DNA of 64,000 bases from NCBI RefSeq assembly GCF_022397915.1, contig NZ_JAKEUO010000002.1, positions 255,863 to 319,862 on the forward strand. The letters are read 5' to 3'. Source of the stretch: Vibrio sp. Isolate34. Its GTDB lineage: Bacteria; Pseudomonadota; Gammaproteobacteria; Enterobacterales; Vibrionaceae. A model generated the notes under the pieces. That model saw only the letters and a program-made list of their open reading frames with translations. It did not search any database and was not told the origin of the DNA. Positions 30,408 to 39,261 of this stretch are shown one piece after another. Numbering within the stretch: position 1 is the stretch's first letter; the number at the start of each line of letters is the position of its first letter. A program made the translations under genes and the position numbers.

Positions 30408-30914
30408 ATGAAACGTTGGTATTTGCTCTACTGTAAGCGTGGTGATCAAAAACGCGCTCAACAGCACCTAGAAAATCAGGGGGTAGAGTGCTTTTACCCT
30501 CAAATAGAAGTCGAAAAGGTGGTTAGAGGGAAAGAGAAGCAGGTCAAAGAGCCGCTGTTCCCGTCTTACATCTTTGTTCGCTTTGACTATGAACAAGGCC
30601 CTAGCTTTACGACAGTTCGTTCAACGCGCGGTGTGGTCGACTTTATTAAGTTCGGCGCAAGGCCGCATGAAGTCCAAGGTGACTTAGTTTTCGAACTCAA
30701 AGAGTTTGAGAAGTGTTGCAGTAACGAAACTGAAAATTGTTGTGTTGAGTTTGAGTCTGGGCAGGTGGTTAAGATTAAGAGTGGCCAGTTCGCTGGCATT
30801 GAAGCGATTTTCCATCAGAAAGATGGTGAAGCTCGCTCTATCATGCTCGTAAAAATGATCAGCCAAGTGGTTCCTATCAGTATTGAGAACGAAGCACTAC
30901 AAGCTCACGCATAA
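30408..30914 (+). CDS. rfaH: Transcription antiterminator RfaH
   Basis: NusG paralogue recruited to RNA polymerase at ops elements to prevent pausing and termination in long surface-polysaccharide and similar operons. 168 residues from MKRWYLLYCKRGDQKRAQQH, close to E. coli RfaH (162), with the diagnostic VRGKEKQVKEPLFPSYIFV and DGEARSIMLVKMIS segments. The frame also offers an ATG four codons earlier (30396); neither has a strong Shine-Dalgarno, and family alignment favours 30408. No ops-containing operon lies in this window. Confidence 0.93.
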   Translation: MKRWYLLYCKRGDQKRAQQHLENQGVECFYPQIEVEKVVRGKEKQVKEPLFPSYIFVRFDYEQGPSFTTVRSTRGVVDFIKFGARPHEVQGDLVFELKEFEKCCSNETENCCVEFESGQVVKIKSGQFAGIEAIFHQKDGEARSIMLVKMISQVVPISIENEALQAHA

Positions 30915-30944
30915 ATGCAACAATAAAAAAATCGGCTTAAAAAT

Positions 30945-30971
30945 AAAAAGGCGCATCATGCGCCTTTTTTA
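30945..30971. terminator. Bidirectional terminator between rfaH and asnB
   Basis: AAAAGGCGCA and TGCGCCTTTT pair around TCA, with T tracts on both strands, between convergent genes. Confidence 0.92.
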
Positions 30972-30994
30972 GTATTTAGAATTTACCAATCGCT

Positions 30995-32665
30995 TTAAGC
31001 GTTGTAAGCATCGTTGTGAACGGCTTGTACTGCACGTCCTGATGGGTCAACACAGTTCTGGAAAGACTCATCCCATTCGATAGCTTTTGCTGATGAACAT
31101 GCCACAGACGGACCACCAGGTACACATTCTGCTGCTGATTCTAGCGGGAACAGCTCTTCAAAGATTTCGCGGTAAGCGTAGCCTTCTTTGGTTGTTGGTG
31201 TGTTGTAAGGGAAACGGAACTGAGCGGTTTCCATTTGCTTATCCGTTACTTTCGCTTCAGCAGTTGCCTTCAATGTATCAATCCAATCGTAGCCAACGCC
31301 GTCAGAGAATTGTTCTTTTTGACGCCATGCGATTGAATCTGGTAGGTAGTCTTCAAAACACTCACGTAGGATGTGTTTCTCCATTTTGCCGTTACCACAC
31401 ATCTTGTCTTCAGGGTTCAAACGCATTGCAACGTCGATGAACTCTTTGTCCAAGAATGGTACACGGCCTTCAACGCCCCATGCTGCCAACGATTTGTTCG
31501 CACGAGCACAGTCAAACATGTTCAGAGCCAGCAGTTTACGTACTGTTTCTTCGTGGAACTCTTTCGCGTTTGGCGCTTTGTGGAAATACAGGTAACCACC
31601 GAAGATTTCATCTGCACCTTCACCTGAAAGTACCATTTTGATGCCCATTGCTTTGATCTTACGAGCCAGTAAGTACATCGGAGTTGATGCACGAATCGTC
31701 GTTACATCGTAAGTCTCGATGTGATAGATAACGTCACGGATTGCGTCTAGGCCTTCCTGAATTGTGTACGTCATCTCGTGGTGCACAGTACCGATCTTGT
31801 CAGCCACTTCACGAGCAGCGATAAGATCAGGTGCACCTTCTAAGCCAACAGCAAATGAGTGCAGTTGTGGCCACCAAGCTTCAGATTGCTCATCATCTTC
31901 AATACGCATTGCGGCATAACGTTTCGCTACTGCTGAAGTAATTGATGAATCTAGGCCACCAGATAGAAGTACACCGTAAGGTACGTCAGTCATTAGTTGG
32001 CGTTTAACCGCTGCTTCTAGTGCTTCAGTCAGTTCTTCTTTGCTTGTGCTGTTGCCTTGAACTGCCGCATATTCGTTCCAATCACGAATGTAGTAACGTT
32101 GTGGCTCTGCATCTTTAGAAGAGTAGAAGCTACCAGGAGGGAACTCACTGATTGTTTTACATACTGGAACCAGTGCTTTCATTTCTGAAGCAACGTAGTA
32201 GTTACCGTGTTCATCGTAGCCTTGGTAAAGCGGGATGATACCGATATGGTCACGGCCTACTAGGTATTCGTCTTTCTCTTCATCGTATAAAACGAAGGCG
32301 AAAATACCGTTAAGTTCTTCTAGTAGGTCGGCACCCATTTCTTGGTATAGCGCAAGAATCACTTCACAGTCAGAATCTGTCTGGAATTGGTACTTGTCTT
32401 CGTAGCGAGCGCGAAGTTCTTTGTGGTTATAGATTTCGCCGTTTACTGCAAGAATATGCTTTTTGTCTTGGCTGTATAGTGGTTGAGCACCACTGTTTAA
32501 ACCAACGATAGCTAAACGCTCGTGAGCAAGGATCGCTTTTTCACCAGCATAAATACCAGACCAGTCTGGACCACGGTGACGAAGCTTTTTAGACATTTCT
32601 AAAGCAATTGGGCGAAGTGCTGCGGCATCACTTTTAATGTCGAGAATGCCAAATACTGAACACAT
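30995..32665 (-). CDS. asnB: Asparagine synthetase B (glutamine-hydrolysing)
   Basis: Makes asparagine from aspartate, ATP and glutamine. 556 residues (554 in E. coli). The N-terminal glutaminase begins MCSVFGILD, with Cys2 as the nucleophile after Met removal, and contains HRGPDWSG and VNGEIYNH. The synthetase domain has the PP-loop SGGLDSS and GEGADEIFGGYLYFHKAP. The tail after residue 515 is variable, as usual. Single-gene transcript. Confidence 0.97.
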   Translation of the reverse strand: MCSVFGILDIKSDAAALRPIALEMSKKLRHRGPDWSGIYAGEKAILAHERLAIVGLNSGAQPLYSQDKKHILAVNGEIYNHKELRARYEDKYQFQTDSDCEVILALYQEMGADLLEELNGIFAFVLYDEEKDEYLVGRDHIGIIPLYQGYDEHGNYYVASEMKALVPVCKTISEFPPGSFYSSKDAEPQRYYIRDWNEYAAVQGNSTSKEELTEALEAAVKRQLMTDVPYGVLLSGGLDSSITSAVAKRYAAMRIEDDEQSEAWWPQLHSFAVGLEGAPDLIAAREVADKIGTVHHEMTYTIQEGLDAIRDVIYHIETYDVTTIRASTPMYLLARKIKAMGIKMVLSGEGADEIFGGYLYFHKAPNAKEFHEETVRKLLALNMFDCARANKSLAAWGVEGRVPFLDKEFIDVAMRLNPEDKMCGNGKMEKHILRECFEDYLPDSIAWRQKEQFSDGVGYDWIDTLKATAEAKVTDKQMETAQFRFPYNTPTTKEGYAYREIFEELFPLESAAECVPGGPSVACSSAKAIEWDESFQNCVDPSGRAVQAVHNDAYNA

Positions 32666-32837
32666 AGAACTTCCTTTTAAATAATTTCTAAATCAACTGT
32701 ATTCAATTTGCCATTCTGGCTAAAAAAAGCAACCGGATGTAAGCAAAAAAATAATATAAAGGGGCTTATGTTAGAAATTATCTAATTATTAGGTGGTTTT
32801 GGTGTTTGTTATCTAATTGCAGTTGGTTTTTTATACG

Positions 32838-32881
32838 AAAACCTCTCAAAAGTGCAAAAATTCGCAATTTTGAGAGGTTTT
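32838..32881 (-). terminator. Intrinsic terminator of the antiporter gene
   Basis: AACCTCTCAAAA and TTTTGAGAGGTT arms enclose a further TGC/GCA pair; on the minus strand a T tract follows. It is 18 bases past the stop codon. Confidence 0.85.
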
Positions 32882-32898
32882 GAAGAGGGCGTTTTAGG

Positions 32899-34485
32899 CT
32901 AGATTTTATTGATGTTTGGGTTTAGCTGTTCACATACGTGGCGAGCAAAACCACTACCGGCTTCGCTATAAATGTTAAATGCCGCATCAACACCGTTTTC
33001 TTTGAGCGTTTCGAGTTGATCCGGATATTCAGCAATCGCCGCAATTTGGCCTTTGAAGTTTCGAGATTTCAACTGGTCTAAAGCGGTTTGATTACCTTGG
33101 TGGTGAGGCATCGCCAAGATCACCAATTTCACATTGGCGGTATCTAAGATACGTTCCCAGAAATCCGGGTCAGTCGCATCACCAGAAATCACGTTTCTGC
33201 CATGACTTCTGTGGTTGTGTGCTGCTTCTTCACGAACTTCAACACCTAGGCTGACTTTGCCATAGCGAGAGCGTAATTCGTCATAAGCACCAGTACCAAT
33301 TCGGCCCATACCAAGAATAAGCACTTGTGCTCGGCCTGGGTCAATTCGCTTATCACGTCGGTGAAGCTTTTCTGACGCATGCTCTTTCAGCCATTTACCG
33401 GACTGCTGATAAAGCTTGTGACCAGCTCGGTTTAAAGGTGCAGCGATTAAGAACGACAGTGAAACAGCAATGGCTACCGCAACTAGAATATCACCCGACA
33501 TCCAACCCATCTTGAAGGCGAGGCCACCAACGATGAGGCCAAATTCGCTGTAGTTAAACAGTGATAGAGAGGCGAGTAGAGACGTTCGAACACGGAACTT
33601 GAAGCGGTTAAGTACCAAGAAGTAGAGGACTCCTTTCACTGGCAGCATCAGCAAGAACAAGATTGCAAGCATAAAGCCTTGAATCGTTGGTTGCTCTGAC
33701 AAACCAATGTTCAAGAAGAAACAGACAAGGAAAAGCTCTTTAAGATTAAACAGCGATTTTGATAACTCTGAGGCTTTTGGGTGACCAGCAAGTAACATAC
33801 CTAGAACAAGAGCCCCTAGGTCTGGTTTCACACCAACCAAATGGAATAAACCAGCACCGACGACTAATGCGAAGAAGATGCCGGAAAGAACCAGCATCTC
33901 GCCGTGACCAACCCAATCGAGCACTTTGTAGAACAGTGGGCGCAGTAAGGGCAGGGCAAACAGAGCAATCGCATACCACTCAGGTATTTTGCCTGTAGAA
34001 GCCGTTAGGAATACTACGGCGAAGATATCCTGCATGACCAAGATACCAATCGCCAACGTTCCGTAGGTCGCATTCATTTCACCTTTCTCTTGCAGAGTCT
34101 TAACCGCAAATACCGTACTAGAGAATGAAAGAGCAAAACCGAGCAGAACGATCTGTTCTACCGACATGGCAGCTAGCGATGAAATACCTAAGAACTTAAA
34201 GCCAAACAGGGCAACGGCGAAAAACAGAGTGGACAAAAGGTTGTGGATTGTCGCGCCAGCCCAGATCTCTTTAGAGAGTAGGGTTTTGATGTCGAGCTTT
34301 AAGCCGATAGTAAAGAGAAGCAGCGTGACACCAAGGTCAGCTAAAGTAATGATGGTGTCATTGGTTTCGAAGCCAAAGGCAAAAAGCCCAAAGCCTGCAA
34401 CCAAAAAACCAACTAATGGGGGAAGGTGACACTTTAAAGCAATAAATCCTGCGATAAACGCAGTGGATATTAATATAAGTTCCAT
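32899..34485 (-). CDS. CPA2-family cation:proton antiporter with RCK/TrkA-N domain (KefB/YbaL-like)
   Basis: Inner-membrane monovalent cation/proton exchanger. 528 residues: about 12 membrane segments (1-375, e.g. LADLGVTLLLFTIGLKLDIK and VEQIVLLGFALSFSSTVFAV, the latter a typical CPA2 helix), then a cytoplasmic Rossmann domain (about 395-510) with the nucleotide loop LGMGRIGTGAYDEL and GDATDPDFWERI. This matches KefB/KefC/YbaL-type regulated antiporters; the glutathione-adduct signature of KefC was not identified. No ancillary KefF/KefG gene is adjacent. Ion specificity is unknown. Confidence 0.87.
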   Translation of the reverse strand: MELILISTAFIAGFIALKCHLPPLVGFLVAGFGLFAFGFETNDTIITLADLGVTLLLFTIGLKLDIKTLLSKEIWAGATIHNLLSTLFFAVALFGFKFLGISSLAAMSVEQIVLLGFALSFSSTVFAVKTLQEKGEMNATYGTLAIGILVMQDIFAVVFLTASTGKIPEWYAIALFALPLLRPLFYKVLDWVGHGEMLVLSGIFFALVVGAGLFHLVGVKPDLGALVLGMLLAGHPKASELSKSLFNLKELFLVCFFLNIGLSEQPTIQGFMLAILFLLMLPVKGVLYFLVLNRFKFRVRTSLLASLSLFNYSEFGLIVGGLAFKMGWMSGDILVAVAIAVSLSFLIAAPLNRAGHKLYQQSGKWLKEHASEKLHRRDKRIDPGRAQVLILGMGRIGTGAYDELRSRYGKVSLGVEVREEAAHNHRSHGRNVISGDATDPDFWERILDTANVKLVILAMPHHQGNQTALDQLKSRNFKGQIAAIAEYPDQLETLKENGVDAAFNIYSEAGSGFARHVCEQLNPNINKI

Positions 34486-34511
34486 AACTTGTTGTTGTAG
34501 TTCCCTAGCTT

Positions 34512-34546
34512 AAAAAAACGGGCCGTGTTTATACAAACACGGCCCG
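34512..34546 (-). terminator. Intrinsic terminator of nagAC
   Basis: CGGGCCGTGTTT and AAACACGGCCCG form a perfect 12-bp stem; seven T residues follow on the minus strand. Confidence 0.93.
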
Positions 34547-34569
34547 CGGAAAATCAGAATTATTTTTCT

Positions 34570-35784
34570 TTAATCTTCGAGTAGCTTCTGCAGCAACACA
34601 CCGTTGAGCATGGCGCGCTTAATCATGGCAAAAGCTCCCATCGTAGGATGTTTATCGATCTGTGATGCTACAATAGGCAAGCCGCTATGGAAAGTCGTTA
34701 ACGACTGATTCTCTACATTGCGCTTAATTGCAGGGAAAACAATCTCTTGTGCCTTCGTAATATCACCTGCGATGATAACTTTTTGAGGGTTAAATAAGTT
34801 AATCGTCATAGCGATCGCCTTACCTAATTGGTTTCCTACTCGAACTAAGCTTTGTTTCGCCAGTTCGTCACCATTGATTGCATGGTCACACACATCTTGA
34901 ATCGTAATACGGTCAAGCTCTGTTAAAGAAGACTCATAGCCTTGTTTAATCAGTTTTTGAACTCGTTCAACGATTGCTGGGTTCGCTGCTACGGTTTCAA
35001 GACAACCGAAGTTACCACACTGACATTGCTCGCCTAGCGGATCGATCTGGATATGACCAATCTCACCTACGTTGCGGTTGTGTCCTAAGAAAACCTGACC
35101 GTTCACGATAATACCTGCGCCGGTACCACGGTGAACACTCACTAAAATAGAGTCTTGGCTGTCTTTACTTGCGCCGAAGTAGTGTTCAGCAAGCGCCATT
35201 CCTCGAACATCGTTACCCACAAAACAAGCGACATGGAATGTGTCGCGAATAATGTCGCTTAAAGCTAGGTTATCGATATCTGTGTTTGGCATGTATTCAA
35301 CAACACCAGTCGTTGGGTTAACCAAGCCTGGAAGAGTAACGCCAATCGCAATCAGTTGATCGATCTTTGGTTGGTGTTCAGCAATGAAAGCCTTCAAATT
35401 ATTAACCAAGCCTTGGGTAAGGTCTGATTGGTCTGAATAATTCAGGTCTTGCTGTTGGAAAGCCAATTCACGACCGCCAAGGTCATGAAGGCTAATTTGA
35501 ATATAGTCTCGGCCTAAGCGCACAGCGACAGAATGAAAAGGTTCTACTTCTGTGGTTAGGGAGATAGCGCGTCTACCGCCAGTAGACGCTTGCTGCGCAA
35601 CCTCTTTGATTAGGCCGCGCTCTAAAAGTTGGCGGGTAATTTTTGTAACACTTGCCGGTGCGAGTTGGCTTACATCAGCCACTTGTATACGACTGATAGG
35701 CCCTTGTTGGTCTATTAGTCGGTATACCGCCGCACTGTTTAGTTGTTTAACTAAGTCTACGTTACCTATTTGTCCGCCATTCAT
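34570..35784 (-). CDS. nagC: ROK-family repressor NagC
   Basis: GlcNAc-6-phosphate-responsive regulator of amino-sugar and chitin-related genes. 404 residues (406 in E. coli): N-terminal winged helix (ISRIQVADVSQLAPASVTKI at about 30-50), then the ROK sugar-binding/ATPase-like core with zinc-binding CxCGxxGC (QCQCGNFGCLE) and GxGxG-type SVHRGTGAGI. It follows nagA by two bases, so the repressor is produced with the deacetylase and autoregulated, as in E. coli. Candidate operators lie in the 36.9-37.4 kb divergent region. Confidence 0.96.
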   Translation of the reverse strand: MNGGQIGNVDLVKQLNSAAVYRLIDQQGPISRIQVADVSQLAPASVTKITRQLLERGLIKEVAQQASTGGRRAISLTTEVEPFHSVAVRLGRDYIQISLHDLGGRELAFQQQDLNYSDQSDLTQGLVNNLKAFIAEHQPKIDQLIAIGVTLPGLVNPTTGVVEYMPNTDIDNLALSDIIRDTFHVACFVGNDVRGMALAEHYFGASKDSQDSILVSVHRGTGAGIIVNGQVFLGHNRNVGEIGHIQIDPLGEQCQCGNFGCLETVAANPAIVERVQKLIKQGYESSLTELDRITIQDVCDHAINGDELAKQSLVRVGNQLGKAIAMTINLFNPQKVIIAGDITKAQEIVFPAIKRNVENQSLTTFHSGLPIVASQIDKHPTMGAFAMIKRAMLNGVLLQKLLED

Positions 35785-35786
35785 AC

Positions 35787-36923
35787 TTAATTGTGCTCGT
35801 ATTGTCCATTAACAACAGTCGCTTTAACGTTAAAGTCTCGGTCAAATACAGCTAGGTTTGCAACCATGCCTTTTTTGATTCGACCTAGCTTGCTTTCTAC
35901 ACCGATAGCCGTAGCTGGGTATAGCGTAGCCATGCGAAGAGCTTCGTCTAAAGCGATACCAGCGTGCTCAACTGTATTCTGAACTGCTTCAATCATAGTC
36001 AGAGCTGAGCCGCCCAGTGTGCCGTTTTCATCAACACACTTACCATCTCGGTAATATACTTTCTTACCGACAAAAATAAAGTATTCCATGTCAGCACCTG
36101 CAGGAGCTGTGGCGTCCGTCACTAATACGAGCTTTTCTCCCTTGATTTTGTGCGCAATTCGAATGTTTGCGTAATCAACGTGGAAGCCATCGGCGATGAT
36201 GCCTGCGTATACTTCTGGCGTATCGTAAATCGCGCCAACAACGCCTGGCTCACGGCCAACCATAGGTGTCATTGCATTGAATAGGTGAGTCGCGAAAGTA
36301 ATACCAGACTCGAAACCTTGACGTGCTTCTGCATAAGTTGCGTTGGTGTGGCCAATAGAAACCACTACGCCTGCTTTCTGAAGACGTTCGATGTGTTCAG
36401 GATCGTTAAGCTCAGGCGCTAAAGTTACTTTTGCAACAAGGTCGCTGTTTTCACAGATAAGCTCAATCATTTCGTTATCAGATTTACGAATGTGATCGAC
36501 GCTGTGGATGCCTTTTTTCGCAACGTTTAGGTACGGACCTTCAAGATGCAGACCTAAAGATTGGTTTTGGTACTGATTGTGATATTCACGAGCTGCCGTG
36601 ATAACCGCACGCATGTCTTCATCTGAAGAGGTGATAAGCGTAGGTAGGAAGCTAGTACAGCCAGATTTCAGGTTTGCTTTGTGCATGATCTGCATAGTAT
36701 CTGCAGTGATCTCATCGTTCAGCATTACACCACCACAACCGTTCAGTTGTAAGTCAATGAAACCTGGGCTTAGGTTTGCTCCGTCTAGGTCGCGAACCTC
36801 AATTCCTTCTGGCAATTCAGAGATAGGGCAGACTTTTTTGATCAGTTCGTTTTCGATTACTACAGCATGATCGGTCAGAACATCACTACCAGTGTAAATT
36901 TTACAGTTACTTAGCGCGTACAT
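35787..36923 (-). CDS. nagA: N-acetylglucosamine-6-phosphate deacetylase
   Basis: Removes acetate from GlcNAc-6-P to give GlcN-6-P. 378 residues (382 in E. coli). Amidohydrolase motifs: [21 protein letters not shown] with the metal-binding Glu, [13 protein letters not shown] and THLFNAM with metal-binding His, and VTDATAPAG with catalytic Asp. First gene of the nagA-nagC operon. The GlcN-6-P deaminase nagB is not in the window, unlike the E. coli nagBACD order. Confidence 0.96.
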   Translation of the reverse strand: MYALSNCKIYTGSDVLTDHAVVIENELIKKVCPISELPEGIEVRDLDGANLSPGFIDLQLNGCGGVMLNDEITADTMQIMHKANLKSGCTSFLPTLITSSDEDMRAVITAAREYHNQYQNQSLGLHLEGPYLNVAKKGIHSVDHIRKSDNEMIELICENSDLVAKVTLAPELNDPEHIERLQKAGVVVSIGHTNATYAEARQGFESGITFATHLFNAMTPMVGREPGVVGAIYDTPEVYAGIIADGFHVDYANIRIAHKIKGEKLVLVTDATAPAGADMEYFIFVGKKVYYRDGKCVDENGTLGGSALTMIEAVQNTVEHAGIALDEALRMATLYPATAIGVESKLGRIKKGMVANLAVFDRDFNVKATVVNGQYEHN

Positions 36924-36982
36924 AGTCAGCTAATCCTTATTTCGTGAGATCTTTAAAAATTCTTCGTTACCTAAATGGGTAC

Positions 36983-37003
36983 TTAGTTTGCGAGCATCAT
37001 TTA
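36983..37003. promoter_or_regulatory. Candidate NagC operator, nagA side
   Basis: TTAGTTTGCGAGCATCATTTA, 60 bases before the nagA ATG. It shares the TTA-TTTGCG-AGCA core with the site at 37292-37313 and has the A/T-rich flanks expected for NagC. Assignment is by context and mutual similarity only. Confidence 0.4.
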
Positions 37004-37262
37004 CGTAACGATTTATCTTTTATGGGCAAACGGCTTCAAAATGGGAAGCGATCTTAAGTGTTTGAAAAATATGTGAACAATTCATTTTATTTATAAGTTC
37101 AGGCTCAGTGTTATCAGTGGTTTACCTGGTATTGCTTGCCTCAAATAACCCGTTATTAGCCCAAACATTAGATCTAGATTTTATCTATAAATGTTCATTT
37201 TTTTGAATGATAAAATAAGTTTTATGATCTCGCTAGCAAAAACCTCTGGATTTGGTAAAAAC

Positions 37263-37280
37263 TGGTGATTACGATCACAA
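37263..37280. promoter_or_regulatory. Candidate cAMP-CRP site upstream of nagE
   Basis: GGTGA-TTACGA-TCACA: a perfect GTGA-N6-TCAC palindrome, one base off the TGTGA-N6-TCACA consensus, 120 bases before the nagE start. CRP activation of nag genes is established in E. coli. Confidence 0.65.
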
Positions 37281-37291
37281 ATGGTAAGGTT

Positions 37292-37313
37292 TTAATTTGC
37301 GGAGCAAAATTAA
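37292..37313. promoter_or_regulatory. Candidate NagC operator, nagE side
   Basis: TTAATTTGC and GCAAAATTAA form an imperfect palindrome around GGA, just downstream of the CRP site and 87 bases before the nagE start. Confidence 0.5.
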
Positions 37314-37399
37314 TTGAATACACTGAATAGGACTAAATTGAGCGACTAAAATAAGTTTCTCAAACGAATTCTAAAAAATCCTATAGGGGGAAACAACTG

Positions 37400-38959
37400 G
37401 TGAATATTCTAGGATATGCACAGAAGCTGGGTAAGGCATTAATGCTACCTATCGCAACGCTTCCGATTGCGGCGCTTCTATTACGTTTAGGTCAAGGCGA
37501 TCTACTTGATATTCCATTTATGGCGCAAGCTGGTGGTGCTATCTTCGGTAACCTACCATTGCTATTTGGTCTAGGTATCGCGATTGGTCTTTCTAAAGAC
37601 GGTAACGGCGCAGCAGGTCTTGCTGGTGCAGTTGCTTACTTCGTACTAACAGCTACAGCAACGACAATTAACGCAGACGTTAACATGTCATTCTTCGGCG
37701 GTATCTTTGCAGGTATCATCGCAGGTCACTCTTACAACGCTTTCCACGCTACACGCCTTCCTGAGTGGCTGGCATTCTTCGCGGGTAAACGTTTAGTCCC
37801 TATCATGGCCGGTCTATTTGCACTTGTTGCAGGTGCTGTGTCTGGTGTGGTTTGGCCTGGTGTTCAATCTGGTCTAGACGCACTGGCTCACGCAGTATCA
37901 ACGTCTGGCGCTATCGGTCAATTCGTTTACGGTACTCTTAACCGTGCACTTATCCCTGTAGGTCTACACCACGTATTGAACTCATACTTCTGGTTCGGTA
38001 TGGGTACATGTCAAGAAATCATCGTTGCTGGTCAAGGCGCATTCGCTAACATCACTCAACTTTGTGTTGACCCATCACTAGCTAAAACTCTAGTTGTTGG
38101 CCAAGAGCACACATTCACATTCGCTAACTCTGTAACTCCAGAAATTACTACTGTAGTTAAAGAAGTGACTGAAACAGTTAAATCTGGCGACCTACACCGT
38201 TTCTTCGGTGGCGATAAAGGCGCTGGCGTATTCATGAACGGTTTCTTCCCAGTAATGATGTTCGGTCTACCAGGTGCTGCACTTGCAATGTATCTAGCTG
38301 CTCCTGCTGAAAAACGTAGCCAAGTTGGTGGTGCACTATTCTCAGTAGCATTCTGTTCATTCCTAACAGGTATCACAGAGCCGCTAGAATTCATGTTCGT
38401 ATTCCTAGCTCCAGCTCTATACGCAATGCACGCGGTATTCACTGGTCTGTCTCTAGTTGTTGCTAACATGTTTGGTACTCTGCACGGTTTCGGTTTCTCT
38501 GCTGGTCTAATCGACTTCGTATTGAACTGGGGTCTAGCAACTAAACCATTCGTACTACTACTAATCGGTCTAGGCTTCGGTGCTCTATACTTCTTCACTT
38601 TCTCTTTCGCAATCCGCGCTTTCAACCTGAAATCGCCAGGTCGTGAAGATGATGACGAAGCTGCTGCAGCTCCTGCTGGTGAAGCTCCAAAAGGCGACCT
38701 TGCACGTCAATACTTGAAAGCTCTAGGTGGCCACGACAATCTAACTTCAATCGACGCTTGTATCACTCGTCTACGTCTAACTCTTAAAGACCGCTCTGTT
38801 GCAGATGAAGTTGTTCTTAAGAAACTAGGTGCAAAAGGTGTGGTTAAACTAGGTGAAAACAACCTACAGGTTATCCTAGGCCCACTAGCTGAAATCGTAG
38901 CTGGCGAAATGAAAGCTATCGGTGCAGGTGAAGACCTATCTGATGTAAAACTTCCATAG
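37400..38959 (+). CDS. nagE: PTS N-acetylglucosamine transporter, EIICB
   Basis: Imports GlcNAc and phosphorylates it to GlcNAc-6-P. 519 residues: EIIC membrane domain (about 1-400, with FGIAIGLSKDGNGAAGLAG-type motif, LFGLPGAALAMYLAAP and GITEPLEFMF sugar-binding segment), an acidic/Ala linker (about 412-428) and an EIIB domain with phosphocysteine C454 in IDACITRLRL. The C-terminal IIA domain of E. coli NagE (648 residues) is missing, so phosphate must come from a separate IIA, probably Crr. Starts at GTG with a strong AGGGGG Shine-Dalgarno. Divergent from nagAC. Confidence 0.95.
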   Translation: MNILGYAQKLGKALMLPIATLPIAALLLRLGQGDLLDIPFMAQAGGAIFGNLPLLFGLGIAIGLSKDGNGAAGLAGAVAYFVLTATATTINADVNMSFFGGIFAGIIAGHSYNAFHATRLPEWLAFFAGKRLVPIMAGLFALVAGAVSGVVWPGVQSGLDALAHAVSTSGAIGQFVYGTLNRALIPVGLHHVLNSYFWFGMGTCQEIIVAGQGAFANITQLCVDPSLAKTLVVGQEHTFTFANSVTPEITTVVKEVTETVKSGDLHRFFGGDKGAGVFMNGFFPVMMFGLPGAALAMYLAAPAEKRSQVGGALFSVAFCSFLTGITEPLEFMFVFLAPALYAMHAVFTGLSLVVANMFGTLHGFGFSAGLIDFVLNWGLATKPFVLLLIGLGFGALYFFTFSFAIRAFNLKSPGREDDDEAAAAPAGEAPKGDLARQYLKALGGHDNLTSIDACITRLRLTLKDRSVADEVVLKKLGAKGVVKLGENNLQVILGPLAEIVAGEMKAIGAGEDLSDVKLP

Positions 38960-39261
38960 TAAGGGAAGTACTTAATTAAGACGTAAAGTGACTCTTAAGT
39001 AAGTTTCAAATTGAAAGCCTCCCACATGGGAGGCTTTTTTGTGCCTGCCGTTTAAGGCCAGCGAACACGGTTCGTTCTATTCTTCATCGAATAGCAGAAA
39101 TAATCGCAATTAACGGACGGTTCTTATTGTGCAAAGGCGAAGAATTGTGGATGATTAGCAACAATGATCTTTCTATCTTTGACTTGCGCTATAAGCGTCC
39201 GTTTTCTTGGAGATGAAAGATAACTTTCTCTGACAATACTAAATACATAGAGGTGCTATAG
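38960..39261. other. Intergenic region nagE-glnS
   Basis: Holds the nagE terminator, a small hairpin (CTATTC/GAATAG near 39077-39095) and presumably the glnS promoter, which I cannot place with confidence. No coding frame. Confidence 0.45.
39014..39042 (+). terminator. Intrinsic terminator of nagE
   Basis: AAGCCTCCCA and TGGGAGGCTT pair, followed by six T residues. Confidence 0.92.

Larger units (their letters stand above)
36924..37399. other. nagA / nagE divergent regulatory region
   Basis: A 476-base gap between divergent GlcNAc genes. It contains two similar NagC-like operator candidates, about 310 bp apart, and one good CRP site near nagE (listed separately). A TGTGA half-site at 37072-37076 could be a weak CRP site for nagAC. 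No coding frame is supported. Confidence 0.6.

Noticed and set aside
38056..38625. A 189-codon open frame antisense to nagE
   Set aside because: It lies wholly inside a clear EIIC gene, has low-complexity Arg/Pro/Ser content typical of antisense translation, and no ribosome-binding site.
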